Positions 1 to 8,771 are shown, counted from the first letter of the stretch. The stretch: DNA of 17,049 nt from Desulfobacula sp. (GCA_011390085.1 JAABTB010000008.1:1-17049); one strand, 5' to 3'. Program-made: numbers and translations. The notes: generated by a model not told the origin, from the sequence alone.

Positions 1-809
1 CCAGGCGGTATTATGAAGAAGGGGCCGATGAAATCACCTTTCTCAATATCACCGGGTTCAGGGATTTCCCTCTAAAAGACATGCCCATGATCGAAGTTTT
101 GGAACAGACCAGCAAAAATGTCTTTGTCCCGCTGACCATCGGCGGCGGGATCAGGGATTATACGGACAGCAAGGGGAAAGCCTATACGGCTCTGGATGTG
201 GCATCCCAATATTTTCGCTCCGGAGCGGACAAAGTCTCCATCGGCAGCGATGCCGTGCTGATTGCGGAAGAATATGTGAAAACAGGGAAAAAAACAGGCA
301 CCAGTTCCATTGAACAGATATCAAGGGTCTATGGAAACCAGGCCGTTGTTGTTTCCATTGATCCCAGAAGGGTGTATGTGGCTTCTCCGGATGAAGCCAA
401 ACCCCATCATACGATCCGCACCCAATTCCCCGGCCCCGACAATGAATCCTGGTGCTGGTATCAATGCACGGTCAAAGGCGGCCGGGAAGGCCGGGATATG
501 GATGCCGTCACCCTGGCAAAGGTTTGCGAAGAACTGGGGGCGGGCGAAATCCTGTTGAACTGTATCGACAAGGACGGGACCAATTCAGGATTTGATCTTG
601 AACTCATCAATGCGGTTAAAAAAGCGGTTTCCATCCCAGTCATTGCTTCCAGCGGGGCAGGATGTGAAGCTCATTTTGCCAAGGTCTTTGAGAATACCGA
701 TGCAGAGGCTGCGCTGGCAGCCGGTATTTTCCACCGAAAGGAAGTGCCGATCCAACGGGTGAAACAGTATCTCTCGGATAGAAATATTCCTGTAAGGGCT
801 ATGATATAG
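1..809 (+). CDS. hisF: Imidazole glycerol phosphate synthase cyclase (HisF) domain, 5' truncated, HIS7-like
   Basis: The cyclase turns PRFAR plus ammonia into imidazole glycerol phosphate and AICAR in histidine synthesis. The open frame enters at base 3 and runs to TAG at 807-809; ATG 81 is internal, because the preceding in-frame codons read as conserved HisF sequence ([17 protein letters not shown]). Visible (beta/alpha)8 barrel motifs are [27 protein letters not shown] (Asp at 360-362, equivalent to the catalytic Asp130 of Thermotoga HisF), [15 protein letters not shown] and [10 protein letters not shown]. The first catalytic Asp lies before the window. The [14 protein letters not shown] stretch, NCIDKDG and ASSGAG, together with insertions relative to ordinary bacterial HisF, match the cyclase half of the yeast/plant bifunctional HIS7 enzyme. 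A fused N-terminal HisH glutaminase is therefore likely but lies outside. A terminator hairpin overlaps the stop. Confidence 0.93.
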   Translation, partial: RRYYEEGADEITFLNITGFRDFPLKDMPMIEVLEQTSKNVFVPLTIGGGIRDYTDSKGKAYTALDVASQYFRSGADKVSIGSDAVLIAEEYVKTGKKTGTSSIEQISRVYGNQAVVVSIDPRRVYVASPDEAKPHHTIRTQFPGPDNESWCWYQCTVKGGREGRDMDAVTLAKVCEELGAGEILLNCIDKDGTNSGFDLELINAVKKAVSIPVIASSGAGCEAHFAKVFENTDAEAALAAGIFHRKEVPIQRVKQYLSDRNIPVRAMI

Positions 810-816
810 CTTTTTT
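798..816 (+). terminator. Short Rho-independent-type terminator overlapping the hisF stop codon
   Basis: GCTAT (798-802), a 3-base loop and ATAGC (806-810) form a perfect 5-bp stem followed by six T (811-816) and a further T-rich stretch. The TAG stop (807-809) sits in the 3' arm. G796 and G797 can add two G-U pairs. The stem is short, so termination may be partial. Confidence 0.45.
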
Positions 817-838
817 GTATTTTTACTTGCAATTTATA

Positions 839-869
839 AAAATTAAAGCTTAGTATAAACTTTAATTTT
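839..869. repeat. AT-rich inverted repeat upstream of the chemoreceptor gene
   Basis: AAAATTAAAG (839-848) and CTTTAATTTT (860-869) are perfect 10-base inverted arms around an 11-base centre. The centre contains TAGTAT (851-856), a weak -10-like hexamer 18 bases after TTGCAA (827-832). It could be an operator over a promoter or simply AT-rich spacer DNA. It is not followed by a T-run, so a terminator role is unlikely. Confidence 0.4.
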
Positions 870-870
870 A

Positions 871-899
871 GTTACCCCTGTTTTTATAGCTTGCGTCAT
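871..899 (+). promoter_or_regulatory. Bipartite motif GTTACCC-N13-TTGCGTCAT, possible ECF-type promoter of the chemoreceptor gene
   Basis: GTTACCC (871-877) and TTGCGTCAT (891-899) are separated by 13 bases. The same two boxes at the same spacing recur at 4280-4308. The layout (an AC-containing -35 box, and CGTC about 17 bases later as -10) resembles promoters of ECF (group 4) sigma factors. If so, transcription would start near 905 and leave a leader of about 58 bases before ATG 963. The sigma assignment is inference; the repetition is seen directly. Confidence 0.35.
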
Positions 900-915
900 T
901 TGGATTTTTTATTAG

Positions 916-957
916 CCGCCTTTTCTCCCCAATGCAAGGGCGGACTCAGACGAGGAG
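916..957 (+). promoter_or_regulatory. Leader hairpin with loop complementary to the Shine-Dalgarno of the chemoreceptor gene
   Basis: CCGCCTTT (916-923) pairs with AAGGGCGG (936-943), one pair being G-U, with a 12-base loop. The loop holds CTCC (925-928), complementary to GGAG (954-957) in the GAGGAG ribosome binding site at 952-957. A competing pairing, bases 890-903 with 929-938, would exclude this hairpin. It might control translation, but no known riboswitch core is recognisable. Confidence 0.25.
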
Positions 958-962
958 TAAAA

Positions 963-3020
963 ATGGTAAACATCGGTTTTGATAAAAAGCTTTATATCGG
1001 CTCCATAAGCATTATCTTTCTTACGATTTTGATCATAGCAGCGGTCAATTTTTATCAGAGCAAAAATTCTTTTCTTGCCAAAGGGCAGACCAGTATTCAA
1101 AATGTGTCGGATGTCCTTTTAAAAACCATTCAGCTCAAATACAACCTTCAAAAGGAAAAAATTGATGCAGACATGGGAGCCCTTGTCTCAGAAGCCACAG
1201 GGGGCGGAAATGTCATGCTGGTCGCTTCCAGAACCATGGATATGGATATTTACGATATCAATTCGGCAGCAAAAGAAAAGATAACCCTTCCGAGAATCAT
1301 TTTTGGACTTGAATTTGCCACCGGCGAATACGTGACCGTGGATAAAATCGCCCAATTCAGCACATCGGACATTGCCGTGTACCAGATTCATGACAATAAA
1401 CTGATCAAGGTGTCCTCCAGCGTTAAAAACAAAGATGAATCCAGGCTCATCGGCGAATATTATCCTGCTGACTCCGGAGCCTACAAATCCGTAATGGAGG
1501 ATAAGCCCTATAAGTTTATCACCCAAAAGGGAGCCGAGATTTCCATGCAGGTTATTCAGCCCTTTCGAGATAAACTGGAAGACACCATGATCGGTGCCTA
1601 TTCCATTACAAGCAAAATCCTGACTCCTGACCTGATTGATCTTATTAACAAGGTGAATGTCGGAGGATACGGATACTCCTTTGTCTGCAATTCTGGGGGG
1701 GAGATTCTCATCCACCCGGATAAGGCCTATTTATCTATGAAAGTCCAGGATTTTAAAAACGGAAAAGACATCCTGAACGGAAAATCCGGATTTGCCGTCT
1801 ATGAACATGAAGGCAAACCCTATTATGCCTATGCCACCTATTTTCAGCCCTGGGATATCTATTTCGTTGTCGCGGTATCTGAAGGAGAACTCATGACCGG
1901 CGTCAACAAACAGATTCTTACCGGAGTCGCCATCTCCGGCAGTATTGCCCTGATCGTCGGGATTCTCATCATCGGGTTCATGAACCGGCAATTGATGAAA
2001 AGCATGAATGGCATGGCCACCCTTGCCAAAGAAGTTGCCAATGGAAATTTCCAATATAGTTTTGCCTATGAGGCCAAGGATGCCATTAAAGATACGGTGG
2101 ATTCCATGAATGAGATGGTGAAGGGACTCGCCCAGATGATTAAAGACCTGAATTCGGGCGTCCATACCTTGAGTTCCGCATCCGGAGAATTAAACCTGAT
2201 TTCCGATAAAATGACGGAAGGCTCTGAATTAACCGTTTCAAAAGTCAATACCGTTGCGTCTGCTGCGGAAGAAATGAGTGTGAATATGGATTCCGTGGCC
2301 GCGGCCATGGAACAGGCCAGCACCAATGTTGAAATTGTTGCCAACGGCACTGCGGATATGAGCAAAAATATCGAAAAAGTGGCTCAGAATTCCAACCATA
2401 CCCGTGAAATCACCAACAAAGCCGTTGAAAAAGCCCAGCAGACATCAAAACGGGTCAGTGACCTCGGGCGGGCTGCAGAGGCCATCAATAAAGTGACGGA
2501 CACCATCAACGGCATCAGTTCCCAGACCAATCTTCTGGCCCTGAATGCCACCATTGAAGCGGCAAGGGCCGGTGAAGCCGGAAAGGGGTTTGCCGTCGTG
2601 GCCAATGAAATCAAGGAGCTTGCGGGCCAGACCGCCCGTGCAACAGAAGATATTGCCAGGAATATCCAGGAAATCCAGAATCAGATCGGCGGCGCCGTTA
2701 CCGAAATCCAGGATATCACCAAAATCATCAACCAGATCAATGGGTTTGTGAATGAGGCGGCTACGGCTATTGAGCTTCAATCCGACACCACCAATGCCAT
2801 TGCGGAAAATATCAGCCAGGTGTCCCAGGGAATCCATGAAGTCAATGTCAATGTAAGCCAGAGTTCCCAGGTATCCGGCCAGGTAGCCCAGGAGATCAGC
2901 GATGTTCTGAGGGCCTCCCAGGAAATCAACAGCTTGTCTTCAACGGTTAAGGAAAAAGCAACCCTGCTGACCGACGTCATGCTTCAGTTACAGGCCATGA
3001 CCGAAAAATTTAAAATTTAA
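963..3020 (+). CDS. Methyl-accepting chemotaxis protein with double Cache sensor
   Basis: A transmembrane chemoreceptor of 685 residues signalling to CheA/CheW. The chosen start, ATG 963, follows GAGGAG (952-957) with 5 bases between; an upstream TTG at 891 gives a 24-residue extension with no ribosome site. Order: transmembrane helix about 10-31; periplasmic sensor about 35-315, sized and patterned like a Cache_3-Cache_2 fusion (including GYGYSFVCNSGGEILIHPD near 235-253); transmembrane helix about 318-340; HAMP about 341-395; and a long signalling coiled coil. The conserved hairpin tip is around 517-545 (QTNLLALNATIEAARAGE, then KGFAVVANEIKELA). The C-terminus ends in EKFKI and lacks the NWETF-type CheR-tethering pentapeptide. 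Cache receptors often bind small carboxylates or amino acids, but the ligand cannot be read here. No che genes are adjacent, so it probably feeds a pathway encoded elsewhere. It converges on the diguanylate cyclase gene with 53 bases between. Confidence 0.95.
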   Translation: MVNIGFDKKLYIGSISIIFLTILIIAAVNFYQSKNSFLAKGQTSIQNVSDVLLKTIQLKYNLQKEKIDADMGALVSEATGGGNVMLVASRTMDMDIYDINSAAKEKITLPRIIFGLEFATGEYVTVDKIAQFSTSDIAVYQIHDNKLIKVSSSVKNKDESRLIGEYYPADSGAYKSVMEDKPYKFITQKGAEISMQVIQPFRDKLEDTMIGAYSITSKILTPDLIDLINKVNVGGYGYSFVCNSGGEILIHPDKAYLSMKVQDFKNGKDILNGKSGFAVYEHEGKPYYAYATYFQPWDIYFVVAVSEGELMTGVNKQILTGVAISGSIALIVGILIIGFMNRQLMKSMNGMATLAKEVANGNFQYSFAYEAKDAIKDTVDSMNEMVKGLAQMIKDLNSGVHTLSSASGELNLISDKMTEGSELTVSKVNTVASAAEEMSVNMDSVAAAMEQASTNVEIVANGTADMSKNIEKVAQNSNHTREITNKAVEKAQQTSKRVSDLGRAAEAINKVTDTINGISSQTNLLALNATIEAARAGEAGKGFAVVANEIKELAGQTARATEDIARNIQEIQNQIGGAVTEIQDITKIINQINGFVNEAATAIELQSDTTNAIAENISQVSQGIHEVNVNVSQSSQVSGQVAQEISDVLRASQEINSLSSTVKEKATLLTDVMLQLQAMTEKFKI

Positions 3021-3073
3021 AAATTAAATCAGGTTTAACAGATTTTCGACTGAAATTTAAGAAGGACAAGGGG

Positions 3074-4147
3074 CTAATTCACATTTTCTTTTAACCGGTC
3101 ACGGCCTTTATCCGGAAGGATTTTGATGATGCCCGGCATTACGGTATTCCGGCCACTCCGTTTTGCCTTATAAAGCATGGTATCGGCATCCTGGATGATT
3201 CTCTCCATGTCGGTATTCCTGCCCATTTCAGACACGCCAAAGCTGGCGGTGATTTTTATCTGATGATTTCCGTGGGTGATCACTTTTCGGGAAATCCGGC
3301 TTCTCAAACGGTCTGCAAGTTCCATGGCCCTGGCTTTATCGGTATCCGGAAGGATGGCAATAAATTCTTCACCGCCATACCGGGCAAGGATATCGCCGGT
3401 TCTCATATTTTGCTGGACAATGGCGGATACTTCCTTAAGAACCTTGTCCCCTGCAAGATGGCCATAGGTATCATTAATGGTCTTAAAATGGTCCAGGTCC
3501 AACATGAATACGGACAATTTTGTTTTATGCCGGACGGCGCCTGAAATATTTCTTTTGAGCTGATTTTCAAACTCCCTTCGGTTATAGCATCCGGTCAGGG
3601 GATCAATCACCGCCGCATCCCTGAGTCCCTGCATTTTGATTTGCCGGGAGAGTGCAACGGAAGCGCCTTGGAGAATCAGGTTCACGATTTCGTCATGGTA
3701 GAGGGAAAGCTGTTTTTGGGCCATCATATAAAGCCTGAAGCTTATATTTTCCTCGTGGATTTCATAATACAGCAGGTCCTTCATATCAAAGGACAATTCA
3801 GATTCATCTTCATAAAACCGATGATTCAGATAATTCAGGCTGTCTTTGTTTTCAATGCCGAAATCCTTCAGGATAATATCTTCCAGAGATTTTTTATACA
3901 TCCGGGGGTCTAGCCAGACGTCCACCCCGCCTTCCTTTTTCATAACAAGGGCAAAGAGTCTGTAATTCAGGATATCTTTTAAGCAAAGGGCGACTTCGTG
4001 AATAATATCGGTTGGGGATTGTTTTTTATTCAAAGCAAGGATGTGCTCTGCCAATTTTTTATGGTCCGCTTGTTTTTCCGCTGCCTTAAAGAGCATGGAA
4101 AATAATGCCGTTAGTTTTCCGGATAGGCTGCCGATGGTCTGGTTCAT
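3074..4147 (-). CDS. Diguanylate cyclase (GGDEF), soluble
   Basis: Makes cyclic di-GMP from two GTP. It is a 357-residue protein without a membrane segment. The N-terminal half (about 30-185) is a divergent, possibly GAF-like sensor region ending in a helix (LSRQIKMQGLRDAA) that leads into the GGDEF domain (about 188-345). The domain has DPLTGCYNRREF, the metal-binding MLDLDHFKTINDTYGH segment and an intact GGEEF active site at 258-262. R249-T-G-D252 lies five residues before the signature, which is the classic RxxD inhibitory I-site, so an active, product-inhibited cyclase is expected. No EAL or HD-GYP domain is present. ATG 4147 follows an AGGGA-type site on the minus strand. About 190 bases separate it from the upstream kinase gene, so it may have its own promoter, though I see no convincing -35/-10. 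Target process unknown; motility or biofilm control is the usual role. Confidence 0.93.
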   Translation of the reverse strand: MNQTIGSLSGKLTALFSMLFKAAEKQADHKKLAEHILALNKKQSPTDIIHEVALCLKDILNYRLFALVMKKEGGVDVWLDPRMYKKSLEDIILKDFGIENKDSLNYLNHRFYEDESELSFDMKDLLYYEIHEENISFRLYMMAQKQLSLYHDEIVNLILQGASVALSRQIKMQGLRDAAVIDPLTGCYNRREFENQLKRNISGAVRHKTKLSVFMLDLDHFKTINDTYGHLAGDKVLKEVSAIVQQNMRTGDILARYGGEEFIAILPDTDKARAMELADRLRSRISRKVITHGNHQIKITASFGVSEMGRNTDMERIIQDADTMLYKAKRSGRNTVMPGIIKILPDKGRDRLKENVN

Positions 4148-4279
4148 ATTTTTTCCCTATTTCAGGTTCATATCAGATCCTGTAAGGGATAAAGCAATAC
4201 TTGTGCCTGTGCGACAATAAGAATAAAAACGATTTAAATTCAATGTGTTAAAAATTTTGCTTAATTTTTTGCCCTGCCG

Positions 4280-4308
4280 GTAACCCGGAAAAATTTTCTT
4301 TGCGTCAT
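4280..4308 (+). promoter_or_regulatory. Second copy of GTWACCC-N13-TTGCGTCAT between the diguanylate cyclase and kinase genes
   Basis: GTAACCC (4280-4286) and TTGCGTCAT (4300-4308) repeat the motif at 871-899 with the same 13-base spacing and one mismatch over the 16 box bases. It sits in the 190-base gap (4148-4338) between two minus-strand genes. Read as a + strand promoter it would send an antisense transcript into the 3' end of the kinase gene; read as a protein-binding site it could act on the diguanylate cyclase gene. A small CCGG-TAAC-CCGG hairpin (4277-4288) overlaps the first box but has no T-run. Nothing else is recognisable in the gap. Confidence 0.3.
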
Positions 4309-4338
4309 AAATTTGACATCCTACGCTTCAAATCTATA

Positions 4339-6249
4339 TCAGGCTTTCCCAAATTTCAGGTGAACCGCTGTTCCTCCGGAATGAAAACAATCCTCCGGCG
4401 TTCGGCAGGCAGGACAGAGGGTGATGTCACCGGGGCAGAGGTCCGTGTCTTCGGGAATGACCGGGCATCGGGTCGAATGGATTCTGAGGGTATAAGGATA
4501 GCGTTCGGAAAAGAGTTTGATTCTTAAAAGATCAAATCCCCGGCCCCCGGCATTAAAATCATAGGGGTTTTTCGTGGCATAATGGATGGATTCCGGGGGA
4601 GTGAAATAGTTTTCAAGGATGAGCCGGCGCTTTTCCCGGGTCAGGCCGATGCCGTAATCCTGGATGATGAGTTCCGGCTGGTGGTCCGTGGTCCTCAGTA
4701 TGATTCCGATTTTCCCGCCGTCCGGAGTATATTCAACGGCATTGCGAATCAGACCCTTTATGACGATATCCAGAATTTCAGAAGACATGTGGACCGGGGC
4801 GGGTTTTTCAATCCTGATGTCCAGAAACAACCGGCGATGGGAAAACCCGGGCCGAAGTTGACGGATGCTTTCTTCCAGGTATTCATCCAGGTGAAGGGTC
4901 CGGGATTTGAGATCCTTTGGTGCAAACAGGGTTTCCAGTTTGCGATGAATTTTCCCGGCCAGGTTGGTATCATCCGATTCAAGCGCGATGAGCGAATCCA
5001 ATTCATCCCGGCAGGTATCCAGGAGCCGGGTCAAGAGGTGGTAGGCCTTGAACTCTTTTTTCCGTAACAGGTCTTCCACTTCATACTGAATGTCCAGGAT
5101 GCGTTGAAGATTTCTTCGGCCCCGGTTCAAAATGGTTTCAATGGGCTGGGAGTTTATGCCCAGGGCATTCAGTTTTTTTGACAGCAGCGTCATGGACGCT
5201 CCCAGGACGGAAACAGGGGTTTTCAGTTCATGGGCAAGGTGGTTGATGACCTTGTCCTTGGCCCGGTTTAAGGTTTTCAGCTCTTTATAGGATTTTCTTA
5301 GGGCCTCATTGATTCTTGTGTTCTCAATGGGCAGGGCAATGGTGCTGGCCACCATGCTCAACAGCTCTATATCCGTTGTGTCGAAGGCCCCGTGTAATTT
5401 ATTGACAACCGCTGCCACACCAATGATCCGGTCCTGGAGTTGAATGGGAACGGACAGCATATTTTTTGTGACCATATCGGTTTCTTCATCCACCCGGCGC
5501 AGGAAAAAAGAGCATTGGGACACATCAGGAATCATCAAGGGTTTTCCTGTCTTATACACATGGCCGGTAACGCCCTGGTCAGCCGGAAATTTGATTTTCT
5601 TGAATAATTTTTCCGATTCCTTGTCCCGGAACTGGGCTGAGAAAAAATAGAGCTGGTCTTTTCTCTGGTCGGCCAGGAGAATAAAGGCTCCTTCTACGGA
5701 AATGAGCTTTTGAATCTCACTGTTGATCAGGGCGATGAGATCCCCTAATTTTTGATAGCTGTGGAGGGCCTTTGAAATCCGGAACATGATCTGGTTGGTT
5801 TTGGCCATGCGTTTTTCAATGGTCATATCCCTGAGGATCAATACCTGTCCCACGGGTTTGTCCTCTTCGTCATAGAGAATGGAGCCGTTGATGACTATAT
5901 CCAGAATACGGCCGTCCCTGGTATATCTCTGGGTTTCGAAATCATGAACCAGCCGGTTTTGATACAATAATTTCATTCCCTGCTTTGCCTGGCCAATGAG
6001 ATGGTCCGGGACAAAGCGGATATTTTTACCTTTGACCTCCTTCAGAGTCCAGCCGAAAACCCGCTCAAAGGCAGGGTTGATATATTCCACCGTATTATTG
6101 AGGCTGAATACGAATACCGGGTCCGGCAGAAATTTCAGCATGGCGTTCAGGCGCTTCTGGGCCAGACGGCTTTCCTGGTACAATTGGGTCGTCGATTTTT
6201 TGATATTCCGCGGATTTTCTTTTTCCGGTTCCCTATCCAATGGTTTCAT
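4339..6249 (-). CDS. Soluble PAS-GAF sensor histidine kinase with Cys-rich insertion in the ATPase domain
   Basis: An autophosphorylating sensor kinase of 636 residues without membrane helices, hence cytosolic. PAS about 31-145 (PDPVFVFSLNNTVEYINPAF, ending VLILRDMT); GAF about 155-312; HisKA with phospho-acceptor H340 in NHLAHELKTP; HATPase with N503 (N box, IRNAVEYTP), D531-Y-G (G1) and NAGGRGFDLLR (G2, 566-575). All catalytic boxes are intact. Between the last ATPase strands (YTLRIHS and GGTAVHLKF) is an insertion with C595, C605, C612, C615 and C621 (C-x9-C-x6-C-x2-C-x5-C), suited to binding a metal or to redox switching. It begins 29 bases after the copper ATPase gene and is probably co-transcribed with it. 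There is no stand-alone response regulator nearby. The start is supported only by GAGG four bases upstream. Signal unknown; metal or redox sensing is inferred. Confidence 0.93.
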   Translation of the reverse strand: MKPLDREPEKENPRNIKKSTTQLYQESRLAQKRLNAMLKFLPDPVFVFSLNNTVEYINPAFERVFGWTLKEVKGKNIRFVPDHLIGQAKQGMKLLYQNRLVHDFETQRYTRDGRILDIVINGSILYDEEDKPVGQVLILRDMTIEKRMAKTNQIMFRISKALHSYQKLGDLIALINSEIQKLISVEGAFILLADQRKDQLYFFSAQFRDKESEKLFKKIKFPADQGVTGHVYKTGKPLMIPDVSQCSFFLRRVDEETDMVTKNMLSVPIQLQDRIIGVAAVVNKLHGAFDTTDIELLSMVASTIALPIENTRINEALRKSYKELKTLNRAKDKVINHLAHELKTPVSVLGASMTLLSKKLNALGINSQPIETILNRGRRNLQRILDIQYEVEDLLRKKEFKAYHLLTRLLDTCRDELDSLIALESDDTNLAGKIHRKLETLFAPKDLKSRTLHLDEYLEESIRQLRPGFSHRRLFLDIRIEKPAPVHMSSEILDIVIKGLIRNAVEYTPDGGKIGIILRTTDHQPELIIQDYGIGLTREKRRLILENYFTPPESIHYATKNPYDFNAGGRGFDLLRIKLFSERYPYTLRIHSTRCPVIPEDTDLCPGDITLCPACRTPEDCFHSGGTAVHLKFGKA

Positions 6250-6278
6250 CGGGCCTCGCCATAAAATGGGTCATGTTC

Positions 6279-8723
6279 TTATCCTATATCCGCCCTATAC
6301 AACCTCAGGCTGTTGGTGACCACCGATATGCTGCTGGCGGCCATGGCCAGGGCCGCCAAAATGGGATGAAGCTGTCTTAAAAAATCCGGGAACTGGTCAA
6401 AGGGGGCCAGGATTCCGGCGGCCACGGGGATCAGGATGATATTATAGACAAAGGCCAGAAACAGGTTCTGCCGGATGGTGGCAATGGTCCTCCGGCTGAT
6501 TTTAACGGCCTTGGGGATACCGGTCAGATTTCCGCTGGAAAGGATGATGTCCCCGGTTTCGATGGCCACATCCGTGCCCGTGCCGATGGCAAAGCCGATA
6601 TCAGCCTGGGCCAGGGCCGGGGCGTCATTGATGCCGTCCCCCACCATGCCGACAAGGACACCGTCCTTCTGGAGCTGTTTTACCCGGTCTGATTTTTCAT
6701 CGGGCCGGACTTCCGCTTCCACGTCATCTATGTGGGCTTCAGCCGCAATGATCTTTGCTGTTTCCAGGTTATCGCCGGTAAGCATGACCACGCGCAGGGC
6801 CTCATCATGAAGCTCCTTCACCGCCTGTTTGGATTCGGGTTTCAGCACATCAAAAACCGCCACCACCCCCAGGACCGCCCTGTCCTTTACCAGGACCATG
6901 ACGGTTCTTCCTTTTTTCTGCAACCCGAGGATCAGGGTTTTGGCCTCATCTTCCAGGCCGAACTCCTGTTCAAACCATCGGGGCTTGCCGAACCGGAATG
7001 TCTCGCCCTTGATTTGGGCCTCTACCCCGAAACCGCTGTGGGCCTTGAAATGGATGGGATCATCCAGGGCAAGGCCTTTTTCCCGGGCAAAGGTCACAAT
7101 GGCTTTGCCGATGGGATGCTCAGACCCTTTTTCCAGGGAAGCGGCCAGGGTCAGCAGGTCTTCCGGGGAAAGACCCGAGGCCTGGGTCGGGACGATATCC
7201 ACCACCGCGGGTTTTCCAAGGGTCAGGGTCCCGGTTTTGTCCATGACGATAATTTTAAGTTTAGCCGCATTTTCAAGGGCCTCACTTCTTTTGAACAAAA
7301 TTCCATTCTCGGCCCCTTTTCCCGTCCCCGCCATAATGGCCGTGGGGGTTGCCAGGCCTAGGGCACAGGGGCAGGCAATGACAAGGACGGCCACCATCCG
7401 GATCATGGAAGGAACAAATTCTCCGGTGACACCCCACCAGATACCGAAGGTGATCAAGGCAATGCCGATGACCCCGGGCACGAATACAGCCGCCACCTTA
7501 TCGGCCAGGGCCTGGATGGGGGCTTTGCTGCCCTGAGCCTCCTGGACCATCCGGATGATCCGTGACAGCACTGTATCTTTTCCCACGCCCGTGGCCCTGA
7601 ATTTTAAAAGTCCTTCCCCGTTGACGGTGCCTCCGGTGACCTGATCCTCCTTTGCCTTATCCACGGGAATGGGTTCTCCGGTGAGCATGGATTCGTCAAC
7701 AAAAGAAGTTCCTTCAACAATCACTCCGTCCACGGGGATCCTTTCTCCCGGCCGGATCAGGATAATATCATTGACCTGGACCATGGCAATGGGGATTTCC
7801 TTTTCCCGGCCTTCCGCGATCACCGTGGCGGTTTTGGGCTGAAGGCCCATGAGTTTTTTGATGGCGCTGCCGGTTTTGCCCTTGGTCCGGGCTTCCAGGA
7901 GTTTGCCGAATTTGATCAGGGTGATGATGACGGCCGAGGTTTCAAAATAAACATGGCCGTGGTCACCGGGAACAAAAAGGATGGCCAGGGAATAAAAATA
8001 GGCCACGGAGGACCCGAGGGCGATGAGGACATCCATATTGGTGCTTTTATTTTTCAATGCCTTATAGGCGCCGATATAATAATCCATCCCGGTGTAAAAC
8101 TGGACCGGGCTCGCCAGAAAAAGGAAGAACCAGTTGACCCAGGGGGCATGGCTCCATGCGCCCGTGAGGCCGAAATCCCTTGACATGCTGATCAGGAACA
8201 GGGGCAGGGCAAAAACAGCCCCCACAACGAATTTCCGGGTCTGATCCCTTATTTCCAGATCTCTTGCAATCTCTTCGGCATCCTCTTCCCCGCCTTCTTC
8301 GGCAAGGACCAGATCAAAGCCGATTTTCCGGACTTCGGCAACAATGCCGTCCAGGGAAACAAGGGAGGGAATATACTCCACGGCCAGCCGTTCCGAGGCA
8401 AAATTCACCGTTGCCAGGACCACCCCTTCCACCTTTTTATTCAGGGTTCTTTCAATGCTTGCAGCACAATTGGCGCAGCTCATGCCCGTGACCGGGAATT
8501 CTTTTCTGCTCATGGGCACATTAAATCCGAGATCCTTGATTTTCAGGATGATCTCCTTTGACCGGATTTTGTCCGGGTCATAGGACACCCTTGCCTGTTC
8601 GGCGGCAAAATTCACCTGGACCTCGTTTACGCCCTCCAGTTTGCTCACCGTTTTTTCAATATTGGCCGAACAATTGACACAACTCATCCCGGTAATCGGA
8701 AGGGTCAGGGTTTCTTTGGTCAT
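6279..8723 (-). CDS. copA: Cu+-exporting P1B-type ATPase
   Basis: An inner-membrane pump that expels monovalent copper using ATP; 814 residues. The start is set at ATG 8723 because GGAGG (8729-8733) lies 5 bases before it; a GTG at 8735 overlaps that site and would add four residues. Two N-terminal heavy-metal domains carry GMSCVNC (Cys15/Cys18) and GMSCANC (Cys83/Cys86). Then come the membrane helices, the actuator TGEP (348-351), the transport motif CPC (451-453), the phosphorylation site DKTGTLT (Asp495), SEHPIG (534-539, the P1B histidine motif) and the hinge GDGIND (695-700). YN (760-761) and MAASS (794-798) in the last two helices complete the Cu+ (P1B-1) site set, against Zn/Cd/Pb specificity. 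It has its own promoter upstream, and the kinase gene follows after 29 bases. No CueR, CsoR or copper chaperone gene is in the window. Confidence 0.96.
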   Translation of the reverse strand: MTKETLTLPITGMSCVNCSANIEKTVSKLEGVNEVQVNFAAEQARVSYDPDKIRSKEIILKIKDLGFNVPMSRKEFPVTGMSCANCAASIERTLNKKVEGVVLATVNFASERLAVEYIPSLVSLDGIVAEVRKIGFDLVLAEEGGEEDAEEIARDLEIRDQTRKFVVGAVFALPLFLISMSRDFGLTGAWSHAPWVNWFFLFLASPVQFYTGMDYYIGAYKALKNKSTNMDVLIALGSSVAYFYSLAILFVPGDHGHVYFETSAVIITLIKFGKLLEARTKGKTGSAIKKLMGLQPKTATVIAEGREKEIPIAMVQVNDIILIRPGERIPVDGVIVEGTSFVDESMLTGEPIPVDKAKEDQVTGGTVNGEGLLKFRATGVGKDTVLSRIIRMVQEAQGSKAPIQALADKVAAVFVPGVIGIALITFGIWWGVTGEFVPSMIRMVAVLVIACPCALGLATPTAIMAGTGKGAENGILFKRSEALENAAKLKIIVMDKTGTLTLGKPAVVDIVPTQASGLSPEDLLTLAASLEKGSEHPIGKAIVTFAREKGLALDDPIHFKAHSGFGVEAQIKGETFRFGKPRWFEQEFGLEDEAKTLILGLQKKGRTVMVLVKDRAVLGVVAVFDVLKPESKQAVKELHDEALRVVMLTGDNLETAKIIAAEAHIDDVEAEVRPDEKSDRVKQLQKDGVLVGMVGDGINDAPALAQADIGFAIGTGTDVAIETGDIILSSGNLTGIPKAVKISRRTIATIRQNLFLAFVYNIILIPVAAGILAPFDQFPDFLRQLHPILAALAMAASSISVVTNSLRLYRADIG

Positions 8724-8771
8724 ACACGCCTCCACACAAATATATACAGGCTGATTCCAGCCGCTGGGTCG

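Noticed and set aside
891..962. N-terminal extension of the chemoreceptor from TTG 891
   Set aside because: No ribosome binding site, and the extension precedes a well-placed GAGGAG and ATG 963; the TTG is part of the shared motif.
1188..2165. Minus-strand open frames inside the chemoreceptor gene
   Set aside because: Antisense to Cache and HAMP coding sequence, with no ribosome sites or known motifs.
4277..4288. CCGG-TAAC-CCGG hairpin as terminator of the kinase gene
   Set aside because: Only four base pairs and no T-run on the minus strand side.
4240..4325. Cyclic di-GMP-I riboswitch on the minus strand before the diguanylate cyclase gene (GACGCAAAG and GGGTTACCGG are present)
   Set aside because: The spacing between the two pieces is far too short and the receptor tetraloop and P1 stem are missing.
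6732..7536. Two long + strand open frames opposite copA
   Set aside because: Shadows of the strongly conserved copA coding sequence.
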